Part shown: positions 45,804-55,010 of the stretch, one piece after another
Layout of the letters: every line of letters starts with the position of its first letter
How positions within the stretch are numbered: position 1 is the stretch's first letter
Assembly: GCA_001048675.1 (NCBI GenBank)
Contig: CCKK01000003.1
Coordinates: 1 to 64,000 of the forward strand
Source of the DNA: Vibrio diabolicus
GTDB taxonomy: Bacteria > Pseudomonadota > Gammaproteobacteria > Enterobacterales > Vibrionaceae
Direction of reading: 5' to 3'
DNA length: 64,000 nt
Made by a program: the position numbers and the translations under genes
The notes under the pieces: generated by a model
The model's database searches: none
Seen by the model: only the letters and a program-made list of their open reading frames with translations
Told to the model about the DNA's origin: nothing

Positions 45804-48800
45804 TTATGCATTAAACAAACTGGCTAAAACTTGGACCGGATGTCGAACTACCTCCCCTTCAAAACGCTTAACTTGACTGCGACAGGAATACCCCGTGGCT
45901 AACACACGCTCAGTGGGCAGGTTCTTTATATTCGGTTTCCAACTCAGCTGATAAATAGCTTCAGACGTACTTTTCTTATCCACTTCATGGCCGAATGTCC
46001 CTGCCATACCGCAACATCCCGTAGGTATCACATGCAGCTTTAAGCCAAAGTGATTAAAAATAGACTGCCAAGATTTCTCAGTCTCCGGTATTTTGGTCTT
46101 TTCTGTGCAATGCGCCATCAAATACCAAGGTTCTTCGTCTGATGCGCGTACTGCTGGCCATTCGTTGAGTGCATCCACCAACCATTCATGAGCCGTATAC
46201 ACTGTAAATTCGCCTCGCTTTTCTTTTAAAACCTGACGGTATTCATCACGATAACAAAGCACTAAGGCTGCATCGATACCGATCATAGGAATTTCAAGCT
46301 CAGCAACTTGGTTGAGAAAATCCGATGTGTTTTGTGCATTTCTGGCGAATGCCTTAAGGAAACCTTTTACATGTTGAGCTTTCCCATTGGGTTTGAAAGG
46401 CAGAACAACAGGGTGTTTCCCTAACCGCTGCAATAACTGAATAAAGTCCGAAACCAACTCGGCTTCATAAAAGCTGGTAAATGGATCTTGAACAATCAAG
46501 ACGTAATTTTGCTTCACTTCTGGGGAAAGCGATTCTAGATACGCAAAGTCGAACGGGCTCACTCCAAGTGCCTGACATCGACTTTGCAACGTAGGGATCG
46601 ATAGCACTGGCGAATCAACAAAACCGATGGATGTCTCTAATACCTGCGTAACAGGCCTACTAGATGCAATTCGATTAACCAGCTTGGGGGCTTTTGCCAT
46701 AATCGGCAGCAGTTGCTCAATATTCGACACCAGATAGTCGCGCAGCGGTCTGCGATAACGAGAGTGATAGAGGTTTAAAAAACGCGCTCTAAAATCAGGT
46801 ACATCAACTTTAACAGGGCACTGACTCGCACACGCTTTGCACGCTAGACAGCCATTCATCACCTCATAAACTTCATGCGATAGGTCGTCAGATGTGGGGC
46901 GAGATATCAACTTACTCAGCTTCTGAGTCAAAAGCTTAACCGATAATGTTTGATTGAGAAGCTGTTGTTCGTTAGCGAGCAAATCGAAGCCACTGTCATT
47001 AAGGCGACGCAGCCATTCACGCATTATCCCTGCCCTCCCTTTCGGAGAGTGGCGACGATCGGCTGTTACTTTAAATGATGGACACATTGGGCTATCAGCA
47101 TCGTAATTAAAACACAGCCCATTGCCATTGCAAGACAGCACGGGCTTAAGCGACTCTCGGACTGCTACGGGGATCTGACGATCATAGTAGCCACGCTTGG
47201 TCGCTGTGACTTTTACCATGTCAGCGTCGCTATTCAGTGGTGTGCAAATCTTCCCCGGATTCATTTTATTGTCTGGGTCAAACGCCGCTTTAATGCGCCT
47301 TAATTCAGTAAAGAGCTCATCACCAAAGAAGGCAGGTCCATATTCTGAGCGATATCCTTTACCGTGCTCTCCCCACATTAAGCCATTGTATTTTGCCACC
47401 AGCGCGACCACATCATCGGACAGTTGATGCATCAACGCTTCTTGCCCAGGATCACACATATCGAGCGCCGGACGCACGTGAAGGACGCCTGCATCCACAT
47501 GACCAAACATGCCATAATGCAGGTTATTGCGGTCTAGCAACGTACGAAGTTCCGCGATAAAGTCCGCCAAATTTTCAGGCGGTACACAGGTATCTTCCGC
47601 GAATGCAATCGGCTTTGCCTGACCTTTGGTCGCGCCAAGCAGCCCAACCGCTTTCTTGCGCATGCCATAAATGGCCTGGATGTCTTGGGGTTCGCGACAG
47701 ACTTGATAACCGATGATACCACTGCGTCGGTGAGCCATTTCTTTATCGAGAATTGAAAGTAAGCGTTCAACTTTATCTTCAATATCATCGCTGTGACTGC
47801 CTGCGAACTCGACAAAGTTAATCCCTTGCATCTCTTTGCCCCGCACATCTGAGATCGCGTGTTTTACCGAGTGCCAGACAATGTCTTCTCTTGCAAGATT
47901 GAGCACCTTTGCATCAACCGTCTCTACCGATAGCGCCTCTGCTTCGACCATCAAGGGAGCATTTCGCAATGCAGAATCAAAGCTATCGTATTTAACGTTC
48001 ACTAATCGTCGCGTGGTAGGTATTCGCGTAAGATTGAGCTTGGCTTCAGTGATAAAAGCTAACGTGCCTTCAGAGCCACATAATACTCTCGTGACGTCAA
48101 ACTCTTCACTCTTGTCGTTGATGGCGTTTTTTAGGTCATAACCAGTAAGAAAGCGATTCAGAGGAGGAAACTTATCCAGAATCTGTTGACGCTTGTCTCG
48201 ACAAACTTCCTCCGTAATTTTTAACGCTCGCGATACTACATCACTGTTTAACCATTTGTTTTGTTGAATTGCTTCGGTATCGAGCACCGAACCATCCGCC
48301 AGTACGGCTTTGAGCGCCAACACATGATCCGAGGTTTTACCATATTGCAAAGAGCCTTGGCCTGATGCATCGGTATTAATCATTCCACCTAATGTTGCGC
48401 GGTTGCTGGTCGACAGATCTGGCGAGAAGAAATAACCATAAGGGCGAACGATGTCGTTGAGTTGATCTTTTACTATCCCAGTTTCCACTCTCACCCAGCC
48501 TTCCTGCTCGTTAATCTCTAACACTCGATTCATGTAGCGAGACAGATCAACCACGATCCCCGAGTTCAATGATTGTCCGTTGGTGCCCGTTCCGCCTCCT
48601 CTGGGCGAAAAGGTCAGGTGCTTAAATTCATCATGTGCACTGACCTTGCCAAGTATTACCACATCATGATGGTTGGCAGGAAAAACGACCGACAAAGGAA
48701 GTTGCTGGTAGACGCTGTTGTCAGTCGCCATGCTCAATCGAGTGGTATAACGAGCATCAGTATCCCCCTTGAAACCAAGCTGTTTAAGGGTGTTAAAGAA

Positions 48801-48851
48801 CTTGATAACCACAGGATCAGAGGAAACCTGTAGCGGAAGTGCAGGAAGCAT
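45804..48851 (-). CDS. ydiJ: YdiJ-type FAD/Fe-S dehydrogenase (D-2-hydroxyglutarate dehydrogenase family)
   Basis: 1015 residues, close to E. coli YdiJ (about 1018). Domains in order: FAD-binding PCMH (~50-280, PRGGGTGTNGQSLNSG), FAD-oxidase C-terminal (~290-560, HYGMFGHVDAGVLHVRP and WGEHGKGYRSEYG), a Cys-containing segment (NGNGLCFNYDADSPMCPS), an Fe-S motif (CLACKACASQCP, ~residues 675-686) and a C-terminal CCG-type domain (GCCGMAGTFGHE). YdiJ oxidises D-2-hydroxyglutarate made by SerA side activity. Here it is the most downstream of a co-directional set with an amidohydrolase (55 bp) and an alpha/beta hydrolase, so it might oxidise a 2-hydroxyacid released by them. Confidence 0.9.
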   Translation of the reverse strand: MLPALPLQVSSDPVVIKFFNTLKQLGFKGDTDARYTTRLSMATDNSVYQQLPLSVVFPANHHDVVILGKVSAHDEFKHLTFSPRGGGTGTNGQSLNSGIVVDLSRYMNRVLEINEQEGWVRVETGIVKDQLNDIVRPYGYFFSPDLSTSNRATLGGMINTDASGQGSLQYGKTSDHVLALKAVLADGSVLDTEAIQQNKWLNSDVVSRALKITEEVCRDKRQQILDKFPPLNRFLTGYDLKNAINDKSEEFDVTRVLCGSEGTLAFITEAKLNLTRIPTTRRLVNVKYDSFDSALRNAPLMVEAEALSVETVDAKVLNLAREDIVWHSVKHAISDVRGKEMQGINFVEFAGSHSDDIEDKVERLLSILDKEMAHRRSGIIGYQVCREPQDIQAIYGMRKKAVGLLGATKGQAKPIAFAEDTCVPPENLADFIAELRTLLDRNNLHYGMFGHVDAGVLHVRPALDMCDPGQEALMHQLSDDVVALVAKYNGLMWGEHGKGYRSEYGPAFFGDELFTELRRIKAAFDPDNKMNPGKICTPLNSDADMVKVTATKRGYYDRQIPVAVRESLKPVLSCNGNGLCFNYDADSPMCPSFKVTADRRHSPKGRAGIMREWLRRLNDSGFDLLANEQQLLNQTLSVKLLTQKLSKLISRPTSDDLSHEVYEVMNGCLACKACASQCPVKVDVPDFRARFLNLYHSRYRRPLRDYLVSNIEQLLPIMAKAPKLVNRIASSRPVTQVLETSIGFVDSPVLSIPTLQSRCQALGVSPFDFAYLESLSPEVKQNYVLIVQDPFTSFYEAELVSDFIQLLQRLGKHPVVLPFKPNGKAQHVKGFLKAFARNAQNTSDFLNQVAELEIPMIGIDAALVLCYRDEYRQVLKEKRGEFTVYTAHEWLVDALNEWPAVRASDEEPWYLMAHCTEKTKIPETEKSWQSIFNHFGLKLHVIPTGCCGMAGTFGHEVDKKSTSEAIYQLSWKPNIKNLPTERVLATGYSCRSQVKRFEGEVVRHPVQVLASLFNA

Positions 48852-48906
48852 AATTTGAATCAGTGCCTTACGGTTGTCTTTTTAGGTTCATAACATGAAT
48901 GTGGAG

Positions 48907-49776
48907 TTAAAAGCGGTAGAGGCGCTTGGGGTTATCGACCAGAATCTTACTAAACAGTGTCGTATCTTGCGTCCAGTGCCACAAGGTATCTAACAACTGG
49001 CCATCATTTGGCATCTCAGCAGCAAAACATGGGTGAGGCCAATCCGAGCCCCAGACGCATTGCTCTTCATTCGCTTCTAACAAAGCTTGAGCAAATGGAG
49101 AAACATCGTCATAAGGCGGTGATTGAAGCGACAAACGATACGGTGCCGACAATTTTGTCCACACTTTCCCTTCGGCCTTAAGCTTCAATAAGGTTTGAAA
49201 ACCAGGATGAGAAATCAGCTTGTTTGTTGGCATATGTCCAAGATGATCAATCACTACGGGCACGGGTAAAGCCCTTAATCGCTGATATAAGTCATCAAAC
49301 TGCGAAACATCAATTAAGCATTGAAGGTGCCAGTGTCGCTCTGCAAGGCGAGCCGCTAAACGTTCAACATCACGCCACTCAATACCACCTTTAAACAGCA
49401 GGTTCATCCGTACCCCACAAAATCCCGCTTCTTGTAGCTCATCCAGCGTTTGCTCGGACACATCCGCATCCACGACCGCGACGCCTTTGTAGTCGTAACC
49501 TTGCTGGCGTAAATACCGTAATGTATCAAGATGCAACTGGTTGTCATTGCCATACACACTCGGCTGAACCAGCACGCCATGACGGATGCCTAATTGCTGG
49601 TGCAAATGCAGGTACGCGCCGACGCTGGCATCAGGTGGTGTGTAGGTTCGCGTTTCACAGTACGGATAACGTGAAGAAAAAACGTGGGCGTGACAATCAA
49701 CCGCGCCTTCAGGAATCGCGATTGTTGGTTTATGTACAAATGGGTCAGCCGCTTCACAAAATGGAATTATGCTCAT
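48907..49776 (-). CDS. Amidohydrolase-2 family hydrolase (lactonase/PDC-hydrolase-like)
   Basis: 289 residues, a COG3618-type TIM-barrel hydrolase. Metal-ligand motif VDCHAHVF (HxH) near residue 28, conserved R in GVRMNL, His in VIDHLGHMP and the catalytic Asp in WGSDWPHP are all in place. Characterised relatives hydrolyse lactones (2-pyrone-4,6-dicarboxylate, galactaro- and fuconolactones), so a lactone or cyclic amide substrate is plausible. It lies between the alpha/beta hydrolase and YdiJ genes. Confidence 0.87.
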   Translation of the reverse strand: MSIIPFCEAADPFVHKPTIAIPEGAVDCHAHVFSSRYPYCETRTYTPPDASVGAYLHLHQQLGIRHGVLVQPSVYGNDNQLHLDTLRYLRQQGYDYKGVAVVDADVSEQTLDELQEAGFCGVRMNLLFKGGIEWRDVERLAARLAERHWHLQCLIDVSQFDDLYQRLRALPVPVVIDHLGHMPTNKLISHPGFQTLLKLKAEGKVWTKLSAPYRLSLQSPPYDDVSPFAQALLEANEEQCVWGSDWPHPCFAAEMPNDGQLLDTLWHWTQDTTLFSKILVDNPKRLYRF

Positions 49777-49800
49777 CGAAAATCATCCTGTCAGAAAGGT

Positions 49801-49827
49801 AGAGGTGCCATCAACGAAAGCACCTCT
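49801..49827 (-). terminator. Hairpin after the alpha/beta hydrolase gene
   Basis: Perfect 8-bp stem AGAGGTGC (49801-49808) and GCACCTCT (49820-49827) lies directly past the stop at 49835, followed on the minus strand by ACCTTTC. The T-tract is short, so partial read-through into the amidohydrolase is possible. Confidence 0.5.
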
Positions 49828-49834
49828 TGAAGAC

Positions 49835-50728
49835 TTAACTGAAGTTCTCACTCAACCAGTTCGCGATCACGCCAGAGAACTGAATAAACTTAGGATCGTC
49901 GTCCAACATCCACTCGGTGTGACCACCTTCCGGCAGTAAGAATAGAGATTTCGGCCCAGGGTATTTCGCGTACAGCGACTTTGCTTCGGTCACTGGGTGA
50001 AGGTCGTTTTCTGCACCGTGCGCAATCAAGATTGGCGCGTCTGCAAATCGCTCATCCAGTAGAGCTTCCGGTTTGAAATTGATGAGAGAATCCGCAAAAT
50101 CCAGATCAGATGTCACTCCGTAGCCCGGCGCTTTGACCAGTTCAGTGAATACATATTCGCGGCTTACTGGATCAAGCGGGTAGATTTCAAATGGATCAAT
50201 CCCCTGCTTTTCTCCACCAAGAGCAAGACGTGTACGCTCTTCTAACATAAATTGACGGAACGCTTTCCAGCCGTGCTCACCACGTTGAGCAACCTGAACA
50301 CGTACCGCATCATAAAAGCCGTTCATGGAGATAAGGCCATCAATCGCATCTTGGCAAACTCGGTAAGCATCAAGAATTAATCCCCCCGCCATGCCCCAGC
50401 CAGCCAGTACGACTTTGCGGCCTTCCTCGTCAGCGCGCTGTTTCACAACCGCAACCGCGTTCGCGATGTCGCGTACTTGTTCATCCAAAATAACTCGCTC
50501 ACGAATGCCCTCAGATTCACCAAAGCCACGGTAGTCAAATCCGAATACCGTAAAGCCCTTCGCAGTTAAGGCTCTCGCGTAACGCTCTGGGTGAATATTT
50601 TTTTGCCCAGTAAAGCCTGAGCAGACAATAACGATCGGTAAGTCTGGGTTGTTAACGTTCTCGTCAGTAAAGAAAGCGCCATCAAGGCGTAGACCATCAC
50701 TAATTACTGGGGCTTTTTGTTCAATCAT
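49835..50728 (-). CDS. Alpha/beta-hydrolase-fold protein lacking the nucleophile serine
   Basis: 297 residues with the fold's N-terminal half (FGFDYRGFGESEGIRERVILDEQVRDI), an Asp region (LIAHGAENDLHPVTEA) and the C-terminal His (PEGGHTEW). At the nucleophile elbow, where GxSxG is expected, it reads AGWGMAGG (Gly112 in place of Ser). It may therefore be a non-hydrolytic member or use another nucleophile. Start ATG 50728 is preferred over 50764, giving MIEQKAPVI at the family position. Divergent from the GlxA-type regulator. Confidence 0.83.
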   Translation of the reverse strand: MIEQKAPVISDGLRLDGAFFTDENVNNPDLPIVIVCSGFTGQKNIHPERYARALTAKGFTVFGFDYRGFGESEGIRERVILDEQVRDIANAVAVVKQRADEEGRKVVLAGWGMAGGLILDAYRVCQDAIDGLISMNGFYDAVRVQVAQRGEHGWKAFRQFMLEERTRLALGGEKQGIDPFEIYPLDPVSREYVFTELVKAPGYGVTSDLDFADSLINFKPEALLDERFADAPILIAHGAENDLHPVTEAKSLYAKYPGPKSLFLLPEGGHTEWMLDDDPKFIQFSGVIANWLSENFS

Positions 50729-50882
50729 AATTATCTCGTCCAAATGAATGTGTATGCTCGACAAAGAAGTCCTTGTCTTAAGTCACATCATGTTCGAATT
50801 TTGATAGCAATAATTTAACAATTGCGACATTCTTATCCAGAAATACGACATAGATGAACTGCCCACTTGGTGACCACAGAGA

Positions 50883-51839
50883 ATGAAAACGACACACACG
50901 TATCGCATTGGTTTTTTCCTTATTCCTGATTTTTCGATGCTCTCTTTTTCGGCGGTTATCGAACCTCTTCGAATGGCAAATCGCCTCGCTGGTTGCGATT
51001 TGTATCAGTGGGATATTTATGGATTCGAAGATAAAGAAGTGTCGGCCAGTAATGGCGTTTCATTCTCGCCAACACAGTCAATCAACAACATTGCTCATTT
51101 AGACTTGCTGCTGGTTGTGGCAGGTATTGGTGCCCATGTTGCTGCTGCGAGTGGCTCGGTGAATCAGTGGTTAAAACAGGCGCTTCGTCAAGGCATCGCC
51201 GTGGGCTCGACTTCAACAGGCAGCGTGTTGTTAGCAAAAGCTGGCCTGTTAAAAAACAAAACGTGTACCGTGCATTGGGAGTCCGCCAACAGCCTGGCAG
51301 AGGAGTTTCCAAACATCAACGTGACCAGTGAGTTGTACGAATTCGACCCACGCACACCAACTTGTTCGGGCGGCTTAGCCGGTTTGGATATGATGCTTCA
51401 TTTAATTACAAACCAACATGGGAGCGACTTGGCAAATCAAGTGGCAGAGCAATGCATTCACCCTGCGATTCGACCAGCGCATGATAAACAGCGGATGTCG
51501 TTAATCCGTAAGCACAACATCCGCCACCCGCGCCTGCTCGACGCTGTAGAGATCATGGAAGCCAACATGGAAGAACCGCTAAAATGCTATGAAATTGGCG
51601 AACAAGTAGGGTTATCGGTCAGGCAGATGGAGAGGTTATTTTTGCAATACTTGCAAGACAAACCAGGCAAATACTACCTTCAATTGCGCTTAGAACGTGC
51701 TCAACATTTGTTGTTGCAAACCATGCTGTCCATCACCCAAATCAGCACCGCTTGTGGGTTCAGTTCTACATCATATTTTGCGCGCTGCTACAAAAAACGC
51801 TATGAAAAAACGCCGCGTGAAGAGCGACGTTTAGCTTAA
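50883..51839 (+). CDS. GlxA-type AraC-family regulator
   Basis: 318 residues: an N-terminal DJ-1/PfpI-like (class I glutamine amidotransferase-like) sensor domain (~1-180; IGFFLIPDFSMLSFSAVIEPLRMAN) whose usual Cys elbow reads TSTGSVLL, so non-catalytic, and a C-terminal AraC DNA-binding domain (~220-315; CYEIGEQVGLSVRQMERLFLQYL and CGFSSTSYFARCYKKRYEKTPRE). This architecture is shared with GbdR, CdhR and SouR, regulators of betaine, carnitine and sarcosine catabolism. It is divergent from the alpha/beta hydrolase and convergent with the MmgE/PrpD gene, so it probably controls one or both operons in response to a small amine. Confidence 0.9.
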   Translation: MKTTHTYRIGFFLIPDFSMLSFSAVIEPLRMANRLAGCDLYQWDIYGFEDKEVSASNGVSFSPTQSINNIAHLDLLLVVAGIGAHVAAASGSVNQWLKQALRQGIAVGSTSTGSVLLAKAGLLKNKTCTVHWESANSLAEEFPNINVTSELYEFDPRTPTCSGGLAGLDMMLHLITNQHGSDLANQVAEQCIHPAIRPAHDKQRMSLIRKHNIRHPRLLDAVEIMEANMEEPLKCYEIGEQVGLSVRQMERLFLQYLQDKPGKYYLQLRLERAQHLLLQTMLSITQISTACGFSSTSYFARCYKKRYEKTPREERRLA

Positions 51840-51876
51840 GATTGAGTAAGAGAAAAGAAGTTCGATCTCTTCGATC

Positions 51877-53235
51877 TCATCGTGATGTGTCAGGCGACGT
51901 GTCAGACGGCTTATCAGACAACGTGCCTTGGTAAAGCAGTGATAGCCAAGCAAGTACCTGCTCTTTACTGGCTTTATCAAGTTGCAAACAGCCCTCTTCT
52001 ATCGCTGACACGCGTGAAGCGGGCAGTTCTTTCTCTGCCAAAGTACGAAACTTACCTCGCATCTCGTCTCGACTGAGAGGATTTTCAGGATTACCTCGCG
52101 CAATACTGGGAGGCGAAATCAGTTTGTCGCCATTTTTCAACGTCACCACGACATGCGCCCAGCGTTCGGCTGGAAACTTATCATTGTAAGCAGGCTCCTC
52201 AATTAACTTCATCCGCTCCGTAATTGCCAAGCGAGCAGGATCTTTCAGTCCTTTGGTGACGGCTTCTACCGTGACCGTATTATCCATGACCGCACTCGCG
52301 ACTGAAAATGGCAAACTGTACTGAGCCTGCTCGGTTGTCTCTGGGCGCTTGGTATGCAGACACACCGCCTGATGAAAGCTATGAACTTCGATAAATTCAA
52401 TCTCATCAGGTTCTAGTTTATTTTCTTGTTGCAGCGCTCTCACTGCTTCAACCGCGGGTTGAGCCCAACGACAAACCGGATACGGTTTAAAGTATTGCTC
52501 CAGGATATACCAACGCTGCCCTAAATCTGCCCACAAAGCGTGAGTTTGTTGGTCCAGCAGAGTCACGGCTGGCGCGCCAGTAAATCCTTCTTCTGCCAGC
52601 TCTGCACTGGCAAAGCCCGCCATTGCTCCCCAGCCAGAGCCGTCTTTGAGCATGGTTGGATGTTCAATACAACGCATCATTTGGCTGCGCGGGCCATAGA
52701 ACTCGGCAATGCCGAGCGCATGCTCTGTTTGTGCCTCCGTTAATTCTTTTCTTCTTGCAGACACCGCAGCGACGCCCAGCGCATTCCAAGCACCAGAAGT
52801 ATGGTAGTCACAAGCGGTTTGATGCAGCGCGATTCCGGCGCGAGTTGCTATTTCGTAGCCAATGACGAGGGACGTTAATAACTCTTCTCCCGTAACTGCT
52901 GACTCATACATACTGGCGAGCAGCCCCGGCAAAACAGCGACGCCAACATGGCCTTTCGTCAGGACTTGGCCGTCGTGCGCGTCCATACTGTCAATCAACA
53001 TGCCGCCATATAGAGTCGCCCCACAACCACTGGCCGTGTGATCAGAAAACAGCATCGGCGTATCACCGGCAAACTGCTTCTGCGCGAGTTTGGCTACCAT
53101 GTTTTGCAGCTGCGTCGCTTTACCAGCTGCGGCGACACCTAACAAATCCAAGACGCAATATTTCGCTTGTTCAATAACGTCAGCAGGAAGCTGTTCAAAG
53201 GTTAATTCGTGAATAAATCGATGAATAGATTGCAT
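51877..53235 (-). CDS. MmgE/PrpD-family protein
   Basis: 452 residues, the 2-methylcitrate dehydratase/cis-aconitate decarboxylase fold. N-terminal helical part VIEQAKYCVLDLLGVAAAG, the conserved DGQVLTKGHVGVAVLPG with its active-site His region, and LKDGSGWGAMAGFASAELA are characteristic. Members catalyse dehydration, decarboxylation or epimerisation of substituted succinates/citrates (including iminodisuccinate epimerases). No propionate genes adjoin, so it is not prpD. Last gene of the ABC-importer operon, 17 bp after the C-N hydrolase. Confidence 0.87.
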   Translation of the reverse strand: MQSIHRFIHELTFEQLPADVIEQAKYCVLDLLGVAAAGKATQLQNMVAKLAQKQFAGDTPMLFSDHTASGCGATLYGGMLIDSMDAHDGQVLTKGHVGVAVLPGLLASMYESAVTGEELLTSLVIGYEIATRAGIALHQTACDYHTSGAWNALGVAAVSARRKELTEAQTEHALGIAEFYGPRSQMMRCIEHPTMLKDGSGWGAMAGFASAELAEEGFTGAPAVTLLDQQTHALWADLGQRWYILEQYFKPYPVCRWAQPAVEAVRALQQENKLEPDEIEFIEVHSFHQAVCLHTKRPETTEQAQYSLPFSVASAVMDNTVTVEAVTKGLKDPARLAITERMKLIEEPAYNDKFPAERWAHVVVTLKNGDKLISPPSIARGNPENPLSRDEMRGKFRTLAEKELPASRVSAIEEGCLQLDKASKEQVLAWLSLLYQGTLSDKPSDTSPDTSR

Positions 53236-53252
53236 CGTCTACTGCTCCAGTT

Positions 53253-54089
53253 TTAGCGTTTTGCCTTCGACAATAGCGTTGTGATCAATGGTGTATTGCT
53301 GTCTCGCATGGTAGGCAGCTCGAATCTGGCTTTGTCAATATCGTCCAATGACAAGGTCGCAGTTATCAAGGTTTCACCGTCTTCTGCCTGCGCCAATAGC
53401 TCACCCGTTGCAGACAAAATACAGCTTCCTCCCCAAAACCACGCTTCGCCCTCTGGCCCGTAACGGTTGGCCATCAAAACTGGGGTCCCGTAGAGCACCG
53501 CATAAAATTTAACGTTAACTAACCAGTTGTCTTCATTGGAAAAGTCTTTACTGACAATACTGCTGGCCGAATTAATCGGCGCGAGCAAGATTTCAGGCTT
53601 ATCGAGTAGCGCGCAATGAACCAAAGGTGGATTCCATAAATCGGCGCAAATTAAAACCGAGCCTCGCCAATTATCATCAAGAGACACGCTGGTGGTTGCG
53701 TCACCAGAATGAAACCACTTGCCCTCTTCAAGCCCACCATAGGTTGGTAAATTGATTTTGCGATGCACAGCAACCACCGTACCACCGAGCAACCAAGCCA
53801 TCGCGTTGTAGTACTCTCCCGGCGCGGCCTGTTCAACAAAGCCGACAATTACGGACATCTGCGGCGCAAGTTGCGCAAGCTCTTTAAGCCGAGCATCATC
53901 ACGCTTCATGGCGACTTCACGCACAGAGGATTGGAGCTGGTATCCGGTCAAGGAGAGTTCAGGAAACAGCAATAGCTGCGACCCTAAGGCCGCAGCTTGC
54001 TTTATGTAATCCTGATGAGTATTCAGATTGGCATTCACATCGCCTAACTGGGCGTTGATTTGGGCCACACTGACTTGCAGGATAGTCAT
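53253..54089 (-). CDS. Carbon-nitrogen (nitrilase superfamily) hydrolase
   Basis: 278 residues. The Glu-Lys-Cys triad is visible: Glu44 (LLLFPELSLTGYQ), Lys111 (VAVHRKINLPTY), Cys148 (SVLICADLWNPP). The family hydrolyses amides, N-carbamoyl compounds or nitriles. The frame is open 24 codons upstream, but MTILQVSVAQ at 54089 is the family start with GGGGT before it, only 4 bp after the binding-protein stop. Coupling to a betaine-type importer suggests it cuts an amide bond in the imported compound. Confidence 0.9.
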   Translation of the reverse strand: MTILQVSVAQINAQLGDVNANLNTHQDYIKQAAALGSQLLLFPELSLTGYQLQSSVREVAMKRDDARLKELAQLAPQMSVIVGFVEQAAPGEYYNAMAWLLGGTVVAVHRKINLPTYGGLEEGKWFHSGDATTSVSLDDNWRGSVLICADLWNPPLVHCALLDKPEILLAPINSASSIVSKDFSNEDNWLVNVKFYAVLYGTPVLMANRYGPEGEAWFWGGSCILSATGELLAQAEDGETLITATLSLDDIDKARFELPTMRDSNTPLITTLLSKAKR

Positions 54090-54093
54090 GGTA

Positions 54094-54975
54094 TTACCCC
54101 AAGTTATGCTCAGATAGGAACTGGCTTGCGACTTCTGAGATCGAACGTCGCTCCACATCAACTTGTTGATTCAAAGTCGACATCGTATCGCCATCGATCG
54201 CCGCAGAAAGCGCGTTCAGTTGCTCGGCAAGCTCTGGGTTCGCATCTAGCGTTTCTTGGCGAACCACAGGTGTGATCGCGTAATCAGGGAAGAACTGTTT
54301 GTCATCCGTTAAAACGGTAAAACCGAATGCTTTGATACGACCATCTGTTGCAAATACAAGCGCAGCATCGACTTCTTTCCCTTTCAGCGCATCATAAGTT
54401 AACCCAGTATCCATGCGTTTCACTTGGTCTCGTGACGCTTTGAATTTGTAGGTTTTCTGTAAAGGTCGGAAGCCATCTTTTCGTGCATAGAATTCCGCAT
54501 TCAAAGCAATGGTCATTGGCGGGTCTTGGCGCATTTGCTCGGCGAAGTCGGATAAGGTTGAGATGCCACGTTGTTTCGCATCGTCACTGCGCATAGCGAG
54601 CGCGTAGGTGTTGTTCGCTTTTGAAGGGTTAAGCCAAACTAGGCCTTTCTTGGCATCGAGTTCCTTAACGCGTTGATACACTTGCTCTGCTGGGAGCTTG
54701 TCTTTGACTTTGTTATAAATGATCAGTGATGTGCCCGTGTATTCCCAATAAAGATCAATCTGGCCGTTTTCTTGCGCTTTACGCAAAACCGCACTGCCCA
54801 TGCCCGAACGCTTATCAACGTCGTAGCCTTTTTTGGTTAAATATTGAGACGTAATTTCCGTTAAAAGCTGTTGTTCTGTAAAGTTTTTACCACCTACGAC
54901 GATTTCCGCGGATGCGTGAAAACTTGAAAGCAGTACACCAACGACCAGCAAGCGGCGAGTAATTTGCTTCAACAT
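54094..54975 (-). CDS. OsmF/OpuC-type quaternary-amine binding protein
   Basis: 293 residues, signal peptide MLKQITRRLLVVGVLLSSFHASA, then a OpuAC-like domain with the characteristic IVVGGKNFTEQQLLTEITSQYL start, DLYWEYTGTSL and KANNTYALAMRS. Members bind glycine betaine, choline, carnitine or choline-O-sulphate. It is cotranscribed with two permeases and a CBS-containing ATPase. Ligand unknown; neighbouring hydrolases hint at a modified, amide- or ester-containing amine. Confidence 0.9.
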   Translation of the reverse strand: MLKQITRRLLVVGVLLSSFHASAEIVVGGKNFTEQQLLTEITSQYLTKKGYDVDKRSGMGSAVLRKAQENGQIDLYWEYTGTSLIIYNKVKDKLPAEQVYQRVKELDAKKGLVWLNPSKANNTYALAMRSDDAKQRGISTLSDFAEQMRQDPPMTIALNAEFYARKDGFRPLQKTYKFKASRDQVKRMDTGLTYDALKGKEVDAALVFATDGRIKAFGFTVLTDDKQFFPDYAITPVVRQETLDANPELAEQLNALSAAIDGDTMSTLNQQVDVERRSISEVASQFLSEHNLG

Positions 54976-55010
54976 GTTTGACTCCTGTCTGTGTTCAATT
55001 TTTAGGATTG

